Of a DNA stretch of 64,000 nt, positions 43,395 through 52,611 are shown piece after piece. The stretch spans positions 434,001 through 498,000 of the forward strand of contig CAWCPF010000003.1 in the NCBI GenBank assembly GCA_963797485.1, read 5' to 3'. This DNA comes from CAWAND01 sp963797485 (GTDB lineage Bacteria; Chloroflexota; Anaerolineae; Anaerolineales; E44-bin32). The position numbers and the translations under genes were made by a program. How positions within the stretch are numbered: position 1 is the first letter of the stretch; every line of letters starts with the position of its first letter. The notes below the pieces were generated by a model. It had not been told where the DNA came from and searched no databases. It was given only the letters and a program-made list of their open reading frames with translations.

Positions 43395-43475
43395 TCAGCA
43401 GGCGCGCTCCATGGAGGTCTCAGCGACTCGAAAGTCGCTCCTGCCTCCACTGGTCAAAAGGATGCTCATCGACAT
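43395..43475 (-). CDS. 26-residue ORF with embedded UUCG hairpin, possible leader peptide
   Basis: ATG 43475 follows AAGAGGTG at 5-6 bases and encodes MSMSILLTSGG...MERAC then TGA. The message contains AGCGACT-TTCG-AGTCGCT, a 7-bp stem with a stable UUCG tetraloop, inside an outer GGAGG/CCTCC pair. A terminator follows directly. This is the layout of a transcription attenuator, but there is no run of one amino acid that would name the sensed compound. It may also be a free small protein. Confidence 0.4.
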   Translation of the reverse strand: MSMSILLTSGGRSDFRVAETSMERAC

Positions 43476-43533
43476 TGGACACCTCTTGGTTGCGGACCTG
43501 ACCCCGCTACTTTACAGCCTTTCCCGGGCATGG

Positions 43534-44580
43534 TCAACCCCCAAGTCCCAAATCGCCGAGTGTCGCCCTCAAGAAGTCGGCCAGCAGGCCATACGCGGTT
43601 GTCTCGGGTCCTGGGTCCTGTTCAAGGATCGTCAGGGGCCCGAGCGTGTCGGTCAGAAAGGTGACCGCCGACGAGGTTCCATTGACGGGGTACAGCGGGT
43701 CTTCAGCCGTGAGGCAAACAGGTTGGACCCGCCCAACCACGCGGTCCGCCTGTCTTTCGGCTTCGCACACCAGCTTCCAGCGCCGGCCAGCCTGTGCGGC
43801 CGCTCGCACGTCGTCTAGCGTGAGATGACGGATCCCCTGCCGCTCGACCTGCTGAGGCGTCATGGGCTCGCCCATTAACACCGACACCAGGGCGGCGACC
43901 TTGACGCTGGCGTCCCAGCCATCGAGGTCCCCGCTGGGGTCTGTTTCGGCGATACCTGAAGACTGTGCCTGGGCCAGGGCCTGCTCAAAGGTCTGCCCAG
44001 TTTCCATTAGACCGAGGATCAAGTTCGTGGTCGAGTTGAGCACGCCTCGAAAGCCCCGAAGCTGGGCGGCGGGGAGGGCCTCGCGCCAGAGCGAGAAGAT
44101 CGGCGCGCCGTCCATGACGGTCAATTCGAACAAGAAGCGCACGTCACGCGCCCGCGCCAACTCAGTCAGGTGGCGAAGCCCGTGAACGACGGGACCCTTG
44201 TTGGCGGTCACGGCATGCATACCCCGATCGAGAGCGTGCTCGATATGGCCCAGGGCCGGCTGTCCGGTTTGGTAGTTGACCGGAGAGAGTTCGAACATCA
44301 CATCTGCGGCGGCTCGATCCAGCAGCTCCAAGGGGCCGTCCACCGTCCGCCCACCCAATTCCCCGAGCTGGCCGCCGGATTCGATGAGATGCCCGGCCAA
44401 CTCAAGATCAATCCCGTTGGGCGACCACAGGCTGCCGTGGGAGCCCGTGGCGATCCCCACTGTCCGCCAGCTCAGGTCATACCGCTGGCGCAGGTCGGTC
44501 TGCTTGCGGAGCAGCAGGCGCGCCAGAGCGCGCCCCACGTGACCAAAACCGATAAACATGAGCTGGCACTCGGGCATCAT
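43534..44580 (-). CDS. hom: Homoserine dehydrogenase
   Basis: Reduces aspartate semialdehyde to homoserine for threonine and methionine synthesis. The 348 residues have the nucleotide loop FIGFGHVGRALARLL at residue 10, the AVTANKGPVVHG substrate segment near 130, LRGFRGVLNSTTNLIL near 178 and the catalytic EADPSGDLDGWDASVKVAAL region (cited by DPSGDLDGWDA; Asp and Lys catalytic) near 215. There is no C-terminal ACT domain, so it may lack threonine feedback. It follows the SCO1664-type gene by 26 bases. Confidence 0.93.
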   Translation of the reverse strand: MMPECQLMFIGFGHVGRALARLLLRKQTDLRQRYDLSWRTVGIATGSHGSLWSPNGIDLELAGHLIESGGQLGELGGRTVDGPLELLDRAAADVMFELSPVNYQTGQPALGHIEHALDRGMHAVTANKGPVVHGLRHLTELARARDVRFLFELTVMDGAPIFSLWREALPAAQLRGFRGVLNSTTNLILGLMETGQTFEQALAQAQSSGIAETDPSGDLDGWDASVKVAALVSVLMGEPMTPQQVERQGIRHLTLDDVRAAAQAGRRWKLVCEAERQADRVVGRVQPVCLTAEDPLYPVNGTSSAVTFLTDTLGPLTILEQDPGPETTAYGLLADFLRATLGDLGLGG

Positions 44581-44606
44581 TCGCTCCGCGGAGTCTGGCC
44601 CTGCCC

Positions 44607-45338
44607 CTAGATGAGGGGCCAGGGATAGTGGCGGCCGGGTCCGGGGAAGGGAAGCCGGCCCTGGTCGAGCAAACCCTGGGCGCGCGCCCCGAGGGCGTCG
44701 ATCTCCCCCTTCTCGAGCAGCCCGCCAAGCTCATCTCGGAGCTGGCCGCTCCGCAGGGCCTTTTGGAAGGCTTCCAGGTCGGCCAGCAGCGGCGGAGGAA
44801 TGGGCTCCCCGGCGAAATCCCAGATGACCGTCCGCAGTTTGGGCTCGCTGTGGAAGCTCACGCCGTGATCGATCAGCCACAAATGATCTTGCGTGTCGAA
44901 AAGAACGTGACCCCCTTTGCGGTCGGCGTTATTGACCAGGACGTCGAAGACCGCCGCCGGAAGAAGGCGCCGCTTGTCGGAGTCCTCGACGGTGAAGTAG
45001 TGCCGGCTTGGGTCGGCGTCTACATACCATTGCAGCGACCCCGGCCCGGAGGGCCCCTCGTCCCGCATGATGGTCGGCGGCACCAGCTCCCATCCCAATT
45101 GGCGGCTAACCAGGTAGGCGGCCGTTTCGCGCGCTGCCAGGGTTCCCTCGGGAAAATCCCACAGGGGCCTTTCACCGCGGGATGGCTTGTACACCGCCTG
45201 CAGACGGGTGTCGGGGCAGTGGACCTGGACCAGAAATGTGAAGTTCGAGCCGTACATGAACCGGCCCTCCAGTTGTAGCTCGCCAGAGGCCAGGTGTTCG
45301 AGCAGACGATCTTCGGTCAGGCCGTTCGGAAGCTGCAT
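44607..45338 (-). CDS. SCO1664-family protein (distant PI3/4-kinase-like)
   Basis: A 243-residue probable kinase of a conserved three-gene group. Seen: QAVYKPSRGERPLWDFPEGTL, cited as VYKPSRGERPLWDF (Lys of the nucleotide site), AAYLVSRQLGWELVPPT, FDVLVNNADRKGGHVLF (catalytic-loop-like NNADR) and LWLIDHGVSFH (metal-loop-like DHG). This matches TIGR03843 as I recall it, described as distantly similar to phosphatidylinositol kinases. The next two upstream genes are its known partners. Substrate unknown. Confidence 0.85.
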   Translation of the reverse strand: MQLPNGLTEDRLLEHLASGELQLEGRFMYGSNFTFLVQVHCPDTRLQAVYKPSRGERPLWDFPEGTLAARETAAYLVSRQLGWELVPPTIMRDEGPSGPGSLQWYVDADPSRHYFTVEDSDKRRLLPAAVFDVLVNNADRKGGHVLFDTQDHLWLIDHGVSFHSEPKLRTVIWDFAGEPIPPPLLADLEAFQKALRSGQLRDELGGLLEKGEIDALGARAQGLLDQGRLPFPGPGRHYPWPLI

Positions 45339-45380
45339 GGCAGGGCAAGCAGAAGGCGAGGCGCCCCCCGGTTCAGCCGA

Positions 45381-45908
45381 TCAATGCTTGTGGCCGTTGC
45401 GCTTGGGGCAGAAATGTCCCTCGGGGTCGATCGGCTGCCCGCAGTTGCCGCAGATGGGCCGGCCCCGGTTGGCGACCTCCAGGCCCCACTGGCACATCCT
45501 GGCAATCTGGGCCCGCGTGCACCAGAAGCGCGCCACCCCGGTCGGTTCGGTCTCGGTCTCATCGGCCTGCATTTCACGTGCCACCAGGACCATCAGATCA
45601 CTGGTGTCGTCGTAGCCCAGGCCCAGTTGGCCAACCCGGAAGGCCGGGTCGATAGGGCGCTGAAGGGACATGTCGTCCTCTTGCATCTCGATGTCGACCT
45701 GCACCAGATCAGGCACCCGGGTGGTCAATTCCTGGAGGAACTGCTCGACACCGACCGCCAGGGATTGAACCTGTGATTTTTCGACAATCAGGGTAACGAG
45801 TTCTTCGTCCTTGCTGGCCTGGAGATAAAAGACGCGTTGGCCCGGCGGGCCGATGGCCCCTGTGGTGATCCGGTCGACAGGTTTGAGTTCGAACTCTATC
45901 GCTGGCAT
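45381..45908 (-). CDS. DUF3090-family protein with zinc-binding tail
   Basis: A 175-residue cytoplasmic protein of unknown activity, second member of the triad. Family features: IGPPGQRVFYLQASKDEE, EKSQVQSLA and the C-terminal PICGNCGQPIDPEGHFCP, a CxxC...C zinc-knuckle-like motif ending in a His-rich tail NGHKH. It begins 9 bases after the phosphomutase-like gene and ends 42 bases before the kinase-like gene. Confidence 0.87.
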   Translation of the reverse strand: MPAIEFELKPVDRITTGAIGPPGQRVFYLQASKDEELVTLIVEKSQVQSLAVGVEQFLQELTTRVPDLVQVDIEMQEDDMSLQRPIDPAFRVGQLGLGYDDTSDLMVLVAREMQADETETEPTGVARFWCTRAQIARMCQWGLEVANRGRPICGNCGQPIDPEGHFCPKRNGHKH

Positions 45909-45917
45909 GACGAACGC

Positions 45918-46605
45918 TCAACGGCCAGACGGTCGGGCGGCTCCGGCGGCCCGATCCGGGCGGAACTGGCAGAAGTATATCATCGCGCCCTGGAGGTCTC
46001 GAACGGCGCTGGTGTCGTTGAGTTTCAAAAGCCGGATGTGGCCGCCGAACACCCCCACGGCGCTGACTGAAGCCGGATCGACCACCAGCCGCTGAAAGAG
46101 ATCCAGAGGCAACCCGACGAAATGCGCCACGGCCAGCTTGATCATGTCGGCGTGCGAAACACACGCGATCATAGCCTTCTTCGAAGTGTGTTCGGCCATC
46201 AACCCGGCCAGCTCGGCCACCATGCCGCGCCTGGGCCTCGGCGAACAACTCGCCCCCCGGAAAGCGCGCCAGGGAAGGCGCCGACTGAACCAGGCGCCAG
46301 GCTTTGAGTGTTCGCAGCGACCGCAGCGAGCGGCCTTCCCATTTGCCGATCTTCAACTCGCCTAATGCGGGTCTGTGCACAATCGTCATGCGGTGTGCCT
46401 GTGCGATGGGTTGGGCGGTCTCGACGGCGCGTTCGAGCGGACTTGAATACACGGCCTCGAGTTTGACCTTGGACAGCGACTGGCCCAGGGCTTCGGCTTG
46501 AGCGCGACCCAGGTCGTTTAGGTGCACGCCGGGAAGCCAGCCGGCCAGGCGGTGCTTGTTGACAAAGTCGTTCTGACCGTGGCGGATGAGCAGCAGGGTG
46601 GTCAT
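45918..46605 (-). CDS. Histidine phosphatase (MSMEG_4193-type), frame broken at about 46224
   Basis: Third member of the triad, a phosphoglycerate-mutase-fold protein. The first frame has the catalytic LLIRHGQND at residue 5, SSPLERAVETAQP and GKWEGRSL; the second frame has the second His in VSHADMIKLAVAHF and LDLFQRLVVDPASVS. Skipping one base at 46224 joins AEAQAR-MVAELAGL, giving 228 residues. The subfamily (TIGR03848, recalled) was proposed to be a phosphomutase because of the kinase-like neighbour. It follows rarA by 9 bases. Confidence 0.85.
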
Positions 46606-46614
46606 AGACTGGAG

Positions 46615-48042
46615 TCATTCCTCCTGGCCGGAGCGGCTGGGCTGCTGCCGCTTGAGGTTGAGGATCTCCTTCTCGGTGAGTTCCGGCAGGTGCTCTTCGT
46701 GGGTGAGGCCCAGGGCTTGGCGCTGGGCCTCGCGCCAGCGCGCCAGCCTGTCCACGACCTGAGCTTCATAACCCTCCTGCGACCCGGAGTAGAAGTAGGT
46801 GCCCATCAGTGCCTGGGGCAGGTACTGCTGGCCGACGTGATGCCCGGGCTCGGCGTGAGGGTACACGTAGCCCTCGCCATGGCCCAGGGCGGCGGCATCG
46901 CGGTTGGTGTCTTTCAAGTGATCGGGCACGTCCACCAGGCCCTGTTCCTCGACCAGGCGAAAGGCCTTGAAGTAAGCCGTGGCCGAGTTGGACTTGGGCG
47001 CCGTGGCCAGGTACAGCGTGGCCTCGACCAGGGGATAGACCCCCTCCGGCATGCCCACAAACTCGAACGACTGGGAGGCCGCCGCGGCCACCACCAGTCC
47101 CATCGGGTCTGCCAGACCGATATCTTCGGAAGCCAGGATGAGCAGGCGGCGCATGATAAAGCGCGGCGATTCGCCGGCGTAGAGCATCTTGGCCAGCCAG
47201 TACAGGGCCGCATCAGGATCCGAGCCGCGCACCGATTTAATGAACGCGGAGACGGTGTCGTAGTGGGCGTCACCATCCTTGTCGTAAAGCAGCGCCCGGC
47301 GTTGGATCGACTCCTGGGCGACCTCCAGGCTGACGCGGATGGTGCCTTCCGGATCGGGGGGTGTGGTTTCGACAGCCAACTCTAGCGCGTTCAAGGCGTT
47401 GCGCGCGTCGCCGCCCGCCACCTGGACCAGGTGTGCCAGGGCATCCTCATCCAGGTGCACATGCCGAGCGCCGTAGCCGCGCGTGTGATCGCCGAGCGCC
47501 TGACGGATGATGGCCCCCACTTCTTGGTCGCTCAGCGCCCGCAATTGGAAGATGCGTGAACGCGACACCAGCGCGCCGATGACCTCGAAATAGGGGTTCT
47601 CGGTCGTGGCCCCGACCAGTGTGATCAGCCCCTGTTCGACGTGCGGCAGCAGGGCGTCTTGTTGAGCCTTGTTCCAGCGGTGGACCTCGTCCACGAACAC
47701 GATCGTGCGCTTGCCATACAGCTTGCGGCGTTCGCGGGCGGCCTCGATGATGGCCCTGAGCTCGGGTTTGCCGGCCAGCACGGCCGAGATGGTCTCGAAT
47801 TGGGACTGTGTCGTGTTGGCAACGATCATCGCCAGGGTTGTCTTGCCCGTGCCGGGGGGTCCCCAAAGGATGATCGACGAAAACAGTCGGTCGGCCTCGA
47901 TGGCCCGCCTCAAGAGCTTGCCCGGGCCGACGATGTCGTCCTGTCCGATGTACTCGTCAAAATTGCGAGGCCGCATGCGGGCGGCGAGGGGCGCCTCCTG
48001 CAGTAATCGGGTGCTCAGGGCGTGGTCAAAAAGGTCGGACAT
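46615..48042 (-). CDS. rarA: RarA/MgsA-type AAA+ ATPase
   Basis: Acts at stalled or recombining replication forks, related to clamp-loader subunits. The 475 residues have MRPRNFDEYIGQDDIVGPGKLLRR (cited as MRPRNFDEYIGQ) at residue 23, Walker A WGPPGTGKTT near 60, Walker B IVFVDEVHRWNK near 118, sensor 1 GATTENPYFEV, arginine finger SRSRIF, and the C-terminal tetramerisation domain with ASEDIGLADP. ATG 48042 lies 13 bases after a TAGAAT, so the leader is only a few bases. It heads the leftward operon that contains the triad and hom. Confidence 0.93.
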   Translation of the reverse strand: MSDLFDHALSTRLLQEAPLAARMRPRNFDEYIGQDDIVGPGKLLRRAIEADRLFSSIILWGPPGTGKTTLAMIVANTTQSQFETISAVLAGKPELRAIIEAARERRKLYGKRTIVFVDEVHRWNKAQQDALLPHVEQGLITLVGATTENPYFEVIGALVSRSRIFQLRALSDQEVGAIIRQALGDHTRGYGARHVHLDEDALAHLVQVAGGDARNALNALELAVETTPPDPEGTIRVSLEVAQESIQRRALLYDKDGDAHYDTVSAFIKSVRGSDPDAALYWLAKMLYAGESPRFIMRRLLILASEDIGLADPMGLVVAAAASQSFEFVGMPEGVYPLVEATLYLATAPKSNSATAYFKAFRLVEEQGLVDVPDHLKDTNRDAAALGHGEGYVYPHAEPGHHVGQQYLPQALMGTYFYSGSQEGYEAQVVDRLARWREAQRQALGLTHEEHLPELTEKEILNLKRQQPSRSGQEE

Positions 48043-48105
48043 GGGTGTTGGCGCCATTCTACCATCGCGCCCCTCCAGGCCGGCAGGCTGAAAAAGGCCG
48101 TGTGT

Positions 48106-48111
48106 TAGAAT
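48106..48111 (+). promoter_or_regulatory. -10 element of the maf-PBP-rsgA operon
   Basis: TAGAAT preceded by TGTGT, about 23 bases before GTG 48135. Confidence 0.4.
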
Positions 48112-48134
48112 CCGCGCCCAGACGGCCCGCATAG

Positions 48135-48842
48135 GTGCGTTCGGGCGGCCGGAGGCTAGACAGGAGCTTGAGCCAGCCAGAGGCGACGATCCTGCTGGCG
48201 TCGTCCTCACCCAGGCGTCGCGAGCTGCTCGAACTCAGCCGGGCGCGAATCTTGGTGCGTCCCGGGGCAGTCGACGAAAGACGCCGGCCGGACGAGGCAC
48301 CCCGGGCCATGGTCCAGCGCCTGGCGGACGCCAAGGCAGCTCAAGCGCACGACAGCGACTCACGGGCCGACTGGATACTCGGGGCAGATACGATCGTCGT
48401 CCAGGATGATCTGATTCTCGGCAAACCGAGTTCGCCGGCTGAGGCGCTCGACATGCTCCTGGGCTTGAGCGGACGGACCCACCGGGTGATCACGGCCTTG
48501 AGCCTGGTCGACAGGGCCACCCGACGCCGGGCGGTGTGCGTGACCGAATCGATGGTGCCCATGCGGGCTTTCACTCGCGCCGAGGCCGAGGCGTATGTCG
48601 CTTCGGGGAGCCCGTTGGACAAGGCTGGAGCCTATGGAATTCAGGACCACGACATGAGGCCGGTTGATCTCGCCGCTTTCGACGGCTGCTTTGCTAACGT
48701 CATGGGATTGCCGCTGTGCCGCCTGGGCCAGGCGCTGGCGGCGTTGGATCAGCGTCTGCCGGCCGATCTGGAGCAGGCGTGCCAGTCCTTCGGCCGCCAC
48801 CTCATCTCCCCGTGGGACGGCCACACCACGGCTATGGCATGA
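48135..48842 (+). CDS. maf: Maf-family nucleotide pyrophosphatase
   Basis: House-cleaning hydrolase that removes non-canonical or surplus nucleoside triphosphates and affects septation. Seen: ILLASSSPRRRELL near residue 20, VDERRRPDE, ADWILGADTIVVQDD (catalytic Asp/Glu), LGKPSSPAEALDML, and DKAGAYGIQD. Length 235 from GTG 48135; TTG 48168 also fits but its AGGAG is too close. Its TGA overlaps the PBP ATG (ATGA). Confidence 0.9.
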   Translation: MRSGGRRLDRSLSQPEATILLASSSPRRRELLELSRARILVRPGAVDERRRPDEAPRAMVQRLADAKAAQAHDSDSRADWILGADTIVVQDDLILGKPSSPAEALDMLLGLSGRTHRVITALSLVDRATRRRAVCVTESMVPMRAFTRAEAEAYVASGSPLDKAGAYGIQDHDMRPVDLAAFDGCFANVMGLPLCRLGQALAALDQRLPADLEQACQSFGRHLISPWDGHTTAMA

Positions 48843-51101
48843 AGCGTTTCAAACTCAGCCTTTGTATTGTGATTTTCTTCACAAGTGGCTGCGGCCTGCT
48901 CACGCCGGCGGCCAGGACCCCCGCGGCCAGTGCCACCTTGCCGGGGCCCTCGGTGCGCAACACACCCGCCCCGGATGCCGAGGCGGCGGCGCGCCAGTTT
49001 CTTGACGCCTGGAAGAACAGCGACTACGACAGCATGTTCGCTATGTTGAGCTCGCTTACTCAGGCGGGCGTGACCAAGCAGGCCATCGTTGATCGCTATG
49101 AATCGGTGATCACCCAGGCGGCGTTGAATGGGATCGACACCGAGATCGTCTCTTCGCTGGTCCATCCTGATTCGGCCCAGGTGCGCTACCGGGTCACCTT
49201 CCACAGCACGGTGGTGGGCGATTTCGTCATCGAAACCTACATGGATCTCACCCGGGAGGATGGGGGCTGGCGGGTGGCCTGGTCGGATTCGGACATCATG
49301 CCCGATCTGGCCAATGGCAATACGCTTGCCCTGCAAGTTGACACTCCGGTGCGGGCCAACATTTACGATCACAATGGGCTGGCCCTGGCGACCCAGGGGG
49401 ACATTGTGGCGCTGTGGATCGTCCCCAATCAGATCGGGGATGAAGATGCCGAGTCCAACATGCTCTCGGCCTTGAGCCGGCTCCTGGACCGCCCGGCGGA
49501 GAATATCAGGGTGCTGTATGACGACATCCGCTCGACGGACTGGCGGGTGAATCTGGGAGAGGTCTCCCTGGACGAGTTCCAGCGCTATCAAGGCACCCTG
49601 GCGGCCACCGGAGGCGTGCAGTGGGCGATCTACCAGGGGCGCTACTATCCCAACCAAGGGCTGGCGGCGCACTCGGTCGGTTATGTGGCCCAAATCCAGG
49701 CTGAACAAGTGGAGCAATATGAGCGCCTGGGCTATCCCCAGGACGCTTTTGTAGGTCAAACCGGGCTGGAAGAGATCTACGAGAGCGCGCTGCGAGGTAC
49801 ACCGGGCGGCACCCTGTACGTCATCGACCCCGGCAACAATGTGGTCAAAGTGCTGGCGTCGCGGGACCCTCAACCGCCGTACGCGGTGTACACCAACCTG
49901 GATCGCGATTTGCAGCTCAACGCCCAGCAAGCGCTGGCGTCCATGCCCGAGCAGGTGCGGGCGGCGGCCGTCGTGCTTGACCGAGATTCAGGAGCCGTGC
50001 TGGCCATCGCCTCATCGCCGGGCTTCGATCCGAACTTGTTCAACGGCCTAAACCCGAACAGCAGCTCAGGGCTGACCGAGCTGTTCCAGAACCCCAATCT
50101 ACCGCTGGTTGACCGGGCGACCCACGGCCTGTATCCGATCGGATCGCTTTTCAAGATCATCACCATGTCCGCGGCCCTGAAGTCGGGATACTTCCAGCCG
50201 GACACGATCTATAACTGCGGCAACCAATGGAACGAGGATCCGAGCGTCGGGCCGTTGGATGACTGGACTTTGGAGCGTGGTCTGCCGGCGCAGGGGGAAA
50301 TCACCCTGATGCAGGGGCTTGAACGCTCGTGCAATCCCTGGTTCTTCCACATAGCCTACAATCTCTTCAACCGCGGGCTTCCCGAGGCGCTGCCCGACAT
50401 GGCCAAAGCCTTCGGCCTGGGAAGCGCCACGGGAATCGAAATCGGAGACGAGGCCGGGCTGGTCCCAAGCCCGGAGACCAAGGCTCAGCGGAATGACCTG
50501 CCATGGGGGGTCGGTGACGTGACCAACCTGGCCATCGGTCAGGGCTTTTTGCAAGCCACCCCGCTTCAGGTTGCGCGTTACATCGCCGCCATCGGCAATG
50601 GCGGCACGCTGTATCGCCCCCAGATGGTGCAGAAGATCGAGAATGCCGAAGGCGACGTCCAGACGCAGTTCGCCCCAGAGGTGCAGGGTAAGCTGCCCCT
50701 GACCGACCAGGATATCGAAGCCATCCAGCAGTCGATGGTCCAGGTGATTCGTGCCCCAAAGGGCACGGCGCGCAGTCGGTTCCTCGGGCTCAATCTCAAC
50801 ATCGCCGGCAAGACCGGGACGGCCCAGACGCCCCAGGAAGAGCCAAACGCCTGGTTCGGCGCCTATACGTTTGAGGAGCGCGAAAACAAACCGGACATCG
50901 TCGTGGTGGTGATCGTCGAAAACCAGGGCGAGGGCGCGGACTTCGCCGCGCCGGTGGTCAGGCGCATCATCGAGTTCCTACTTCTTTGGCCGGCCGCTGT
51001 CGCTGTACCCGTGGGAATCCCAGATCGGGGTGATCAGGACCGCCACGCCGACTCCGGAGGGCGGTTCGAACGCCGACAGTACGGCCACCCCCGGTCCATG
51101 A
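48839..51101 (+). CDS. MecA-like penicillin-binding protein (lipoprotein), frame broken at about 50978
   Basis: Peptidoglycan transpeptidase. A lipobox TSGC near residue 18 suggests lipid anchoring. Domains: NTF2-like MecA_N (about 40-160), dimerisation domain, and transpeptidase with the serine motif GSLFKI near residue 440, SCN near 500 and KTGTAQ near 655. The raw frame runs on into rsgA as one 1096-codon ORF. Skipping one base at 50978 gives EFYFFGRPLSLYPWE and a TGA at 51099-51101 that overlaps the rsgA ATG. The natural product is therefore a separate 753-residue PBP. Confidence 0.86.
48867..48884. promoter_or_regulatory. TTGTGA-N6-TCACAA palindrome inside PBP signal region
   Basis: TTGTGATTTTCTTCACAA at codons 10-16 of the PBP gene. 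It could be a roadblock operator for the maf operon or chance, but the AT-rich codons here differ from the rest of the gene. Confidence 0.35.
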
Positions 51102-52006
51102 GCGATAGCCCCCTGGTCGATGGTCTCATCGTGGCCGCCCAGTCGGGCTTGTTTGAAGTCGAAACGGCGCACGGTGTGGTGACGGCCCAATTGCGCGGCC
51201 GTCTGAAAGAACACAAATCCCGCACCGATCTGGCCGCGATCGGCGACCGGGTCACGGTGCGGTTGCTTGAAAGCGGCAAGGCCAGCATCGAGCAGGTTGC
51301 CCCTCGCGAGCGCGTGCTCTCCCGCCAGGATCCCGCCAGCGAGCGGGAGCAGGTGATCGTGGCCAACCCGGACCAGGTGTTCTTCGTCCTGGCCTGTGTG
51401 GACCCGCCTCCCAACCTGGGGATGCTCGACCGGCTGCTGGTGGCGGCCGAGCGCGAGCGGATTCCAGCCTTGATTTGCGTCAACAAGCTCGACCTGGCCG
51501 AGCCGGACATGTGCCGCCGGCCTTTGGCGGCCTATGAGCCCGTCGGGTATCCGGTCCTATTTGTCTCGGCCAAGACCGGACAGGGAATGGATCAGCTGCG
51601 GTCCAGGCTGAACGACCGGCTGAGCGTGTTCGCCGGGCCCTCCGGCGTAGGCAAGAGCAGCCTGTTGAATGCCATTCAGCCAGGTTTGGGCTTGAGGACC
51701 GGGCTCGTTCAGGAACGCAACCGCAAGGGGCGGCACACCACCGTGTCACTGCGGCTGGTGCGCCTGGAATCCGGCGGTTACGTGGCCGACACGCCTGGCG
51801 TGAAAGCTTTTGCCTTGTGGGATATCGAGCCCGAAGAGCTGGATGCGTACTTTCCCGAAATCCGCGACCGGGTGGCCGAGTGTGAGTTCAATGACTGCAG
51901 CCACCTGCACGAACCCGGCTGTTCAGTCCTGCGCGCCGTGCAGGCAGGGCAGATCGACCGGGGCCGGTACGAGTCCTATCGCCGCATGCGTTTAGGGGAA
52001 GACTAG
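51098..52006 (+). CDS. rsgA: Ribosome small subunit-dependent GTPase A
   Basis: Circularly permuted GTPase that checks 30S maturation. The 302 residues hold an N-terminal OB fold (GRLKEHKSRTDLAAIGDRVTV, cited as TDLAAIGDRV), G4 CVNKLDL near 125, G1 FAGPSGVGKSSLLN near 180, G3 DTPGV near 232, and the zinc motif ECEFNDCSHLHEPGC (Cys/His ligands) near 265. ATG 51098 overlaps the corrected PBP stop. The apparent fusion to the PBP is an artefact of one extra base. Confidence 0.94.
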   Translation: MSDSPLVDGLIVAAQSGLFEVETAHGVVTAQLRGRLKEHKSRTDLAAIGDRVTVRLLESGKASIEQVAPRERVLSRQDPASEREQVIVANPDQVFFVLACVDPPPNLGMLDRLLVAAERERIPALICVNKLDLAEPDMCRRPLAAYEPVGYPVLFVSAKTGQGMDQLRSRLNDRLSVFAGPSGVGKSSLLNAIQPGLGLRTGLVQERNRKGRHTTVSLRLVRLESGGYVADTPGVKAFALWDIEPEELDAYFPEIRDRVAECEFNDCSHLHEPGCSVLRAVQAGQIDRGRYESYRRMRLGED

Positions 52007-52060
52007 GTCGGGATCCCGGCCCGGTCGGGCGGCCGTCCGAAAGCCGCCGTCGGGTTGGAA

Positions 52061-52474
52061 CTAGCCCCAGACCAGCCCGCCGGGCGCCAGCAGCACCACA
52101 GCCAGCCCGGACAGGGTCAGGATGACCAGGGCCACGACCGTCACCAAGATCGTTCCTAAGGGGATCAGCAGGTGCCAGCGTAGGCGCCGCGCCGCCGGGC
52201 GGTCGCCGACGGCATTGGCCGTCATCAGGAGCTTGAGCCCCATGAACAACGACAGGCCGGCAAGGGAGATCAGGTAAGGCGAGCTCAGTCCCACCGAAAG
52301 AATCGAACCAGGGGCTGCTAGGCCGGCCAGGCTGAACAGAACCGGCGGGCAGACACCCTGGGCGGTCCGAAGGCAGTTGGGGACGAGCAGGATCAAGGCG
52401 CCGGCCAGGGGCACCAGAATCAGGTAGCCGACTTGCATGTAAGTCAGGACGCGAAAGGCCGTCGTGGGGCGCAT
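52061..52474 (-). CDS. Small polytopic membrane protein of unknown function
   Basis: A 137-residue protein with three or four transmembrane helices; Cys residues in LVPNCLRTAQGVCPPV could form a disulfide in an external loop. The start is uncertain: ATG 52474 lacks a ribosome site; ATG 52567 adds 31 residues without membrane character. Convergent with rsgA, downstream of the coaE-type gene. No family recognised. Confidence 0.5.
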   Translation of the reverse strand: MRPTTAFRVLTYMQVGYLILVPLAGALILLVPNCLRTAQGVCPPVLFSLAGLAAPGSILSVGLSSPYLISLAGLSLFMGLKLLMTANAVGDRPAARRLRWHLLIPLGTILVTVVALVILTLSGLAVVLLAPGGLVWG

Positions 52475-52611
52475 TCGGTGGGGGCGATTTACCCGGTACC
52501 TCCGAAGCTGGGCCAAAAAGAAGGATCTCTCCCAGCCTAACGGCGCAGGACTCTCAGGACCCCTCATGAAACTACCATTGTCTATCAGGGCCCGGGTGGC
52601 CGGAGATGCGA

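Noticed and set aside
48839..52006. One 1096-codon ORF reading as a PBP-RsgA fusion
   Set aside because: One extra base at 50978 removes the PBP stop. The corrected frame gives a normal PBP end and an ATGA overlap with the rsgA start.
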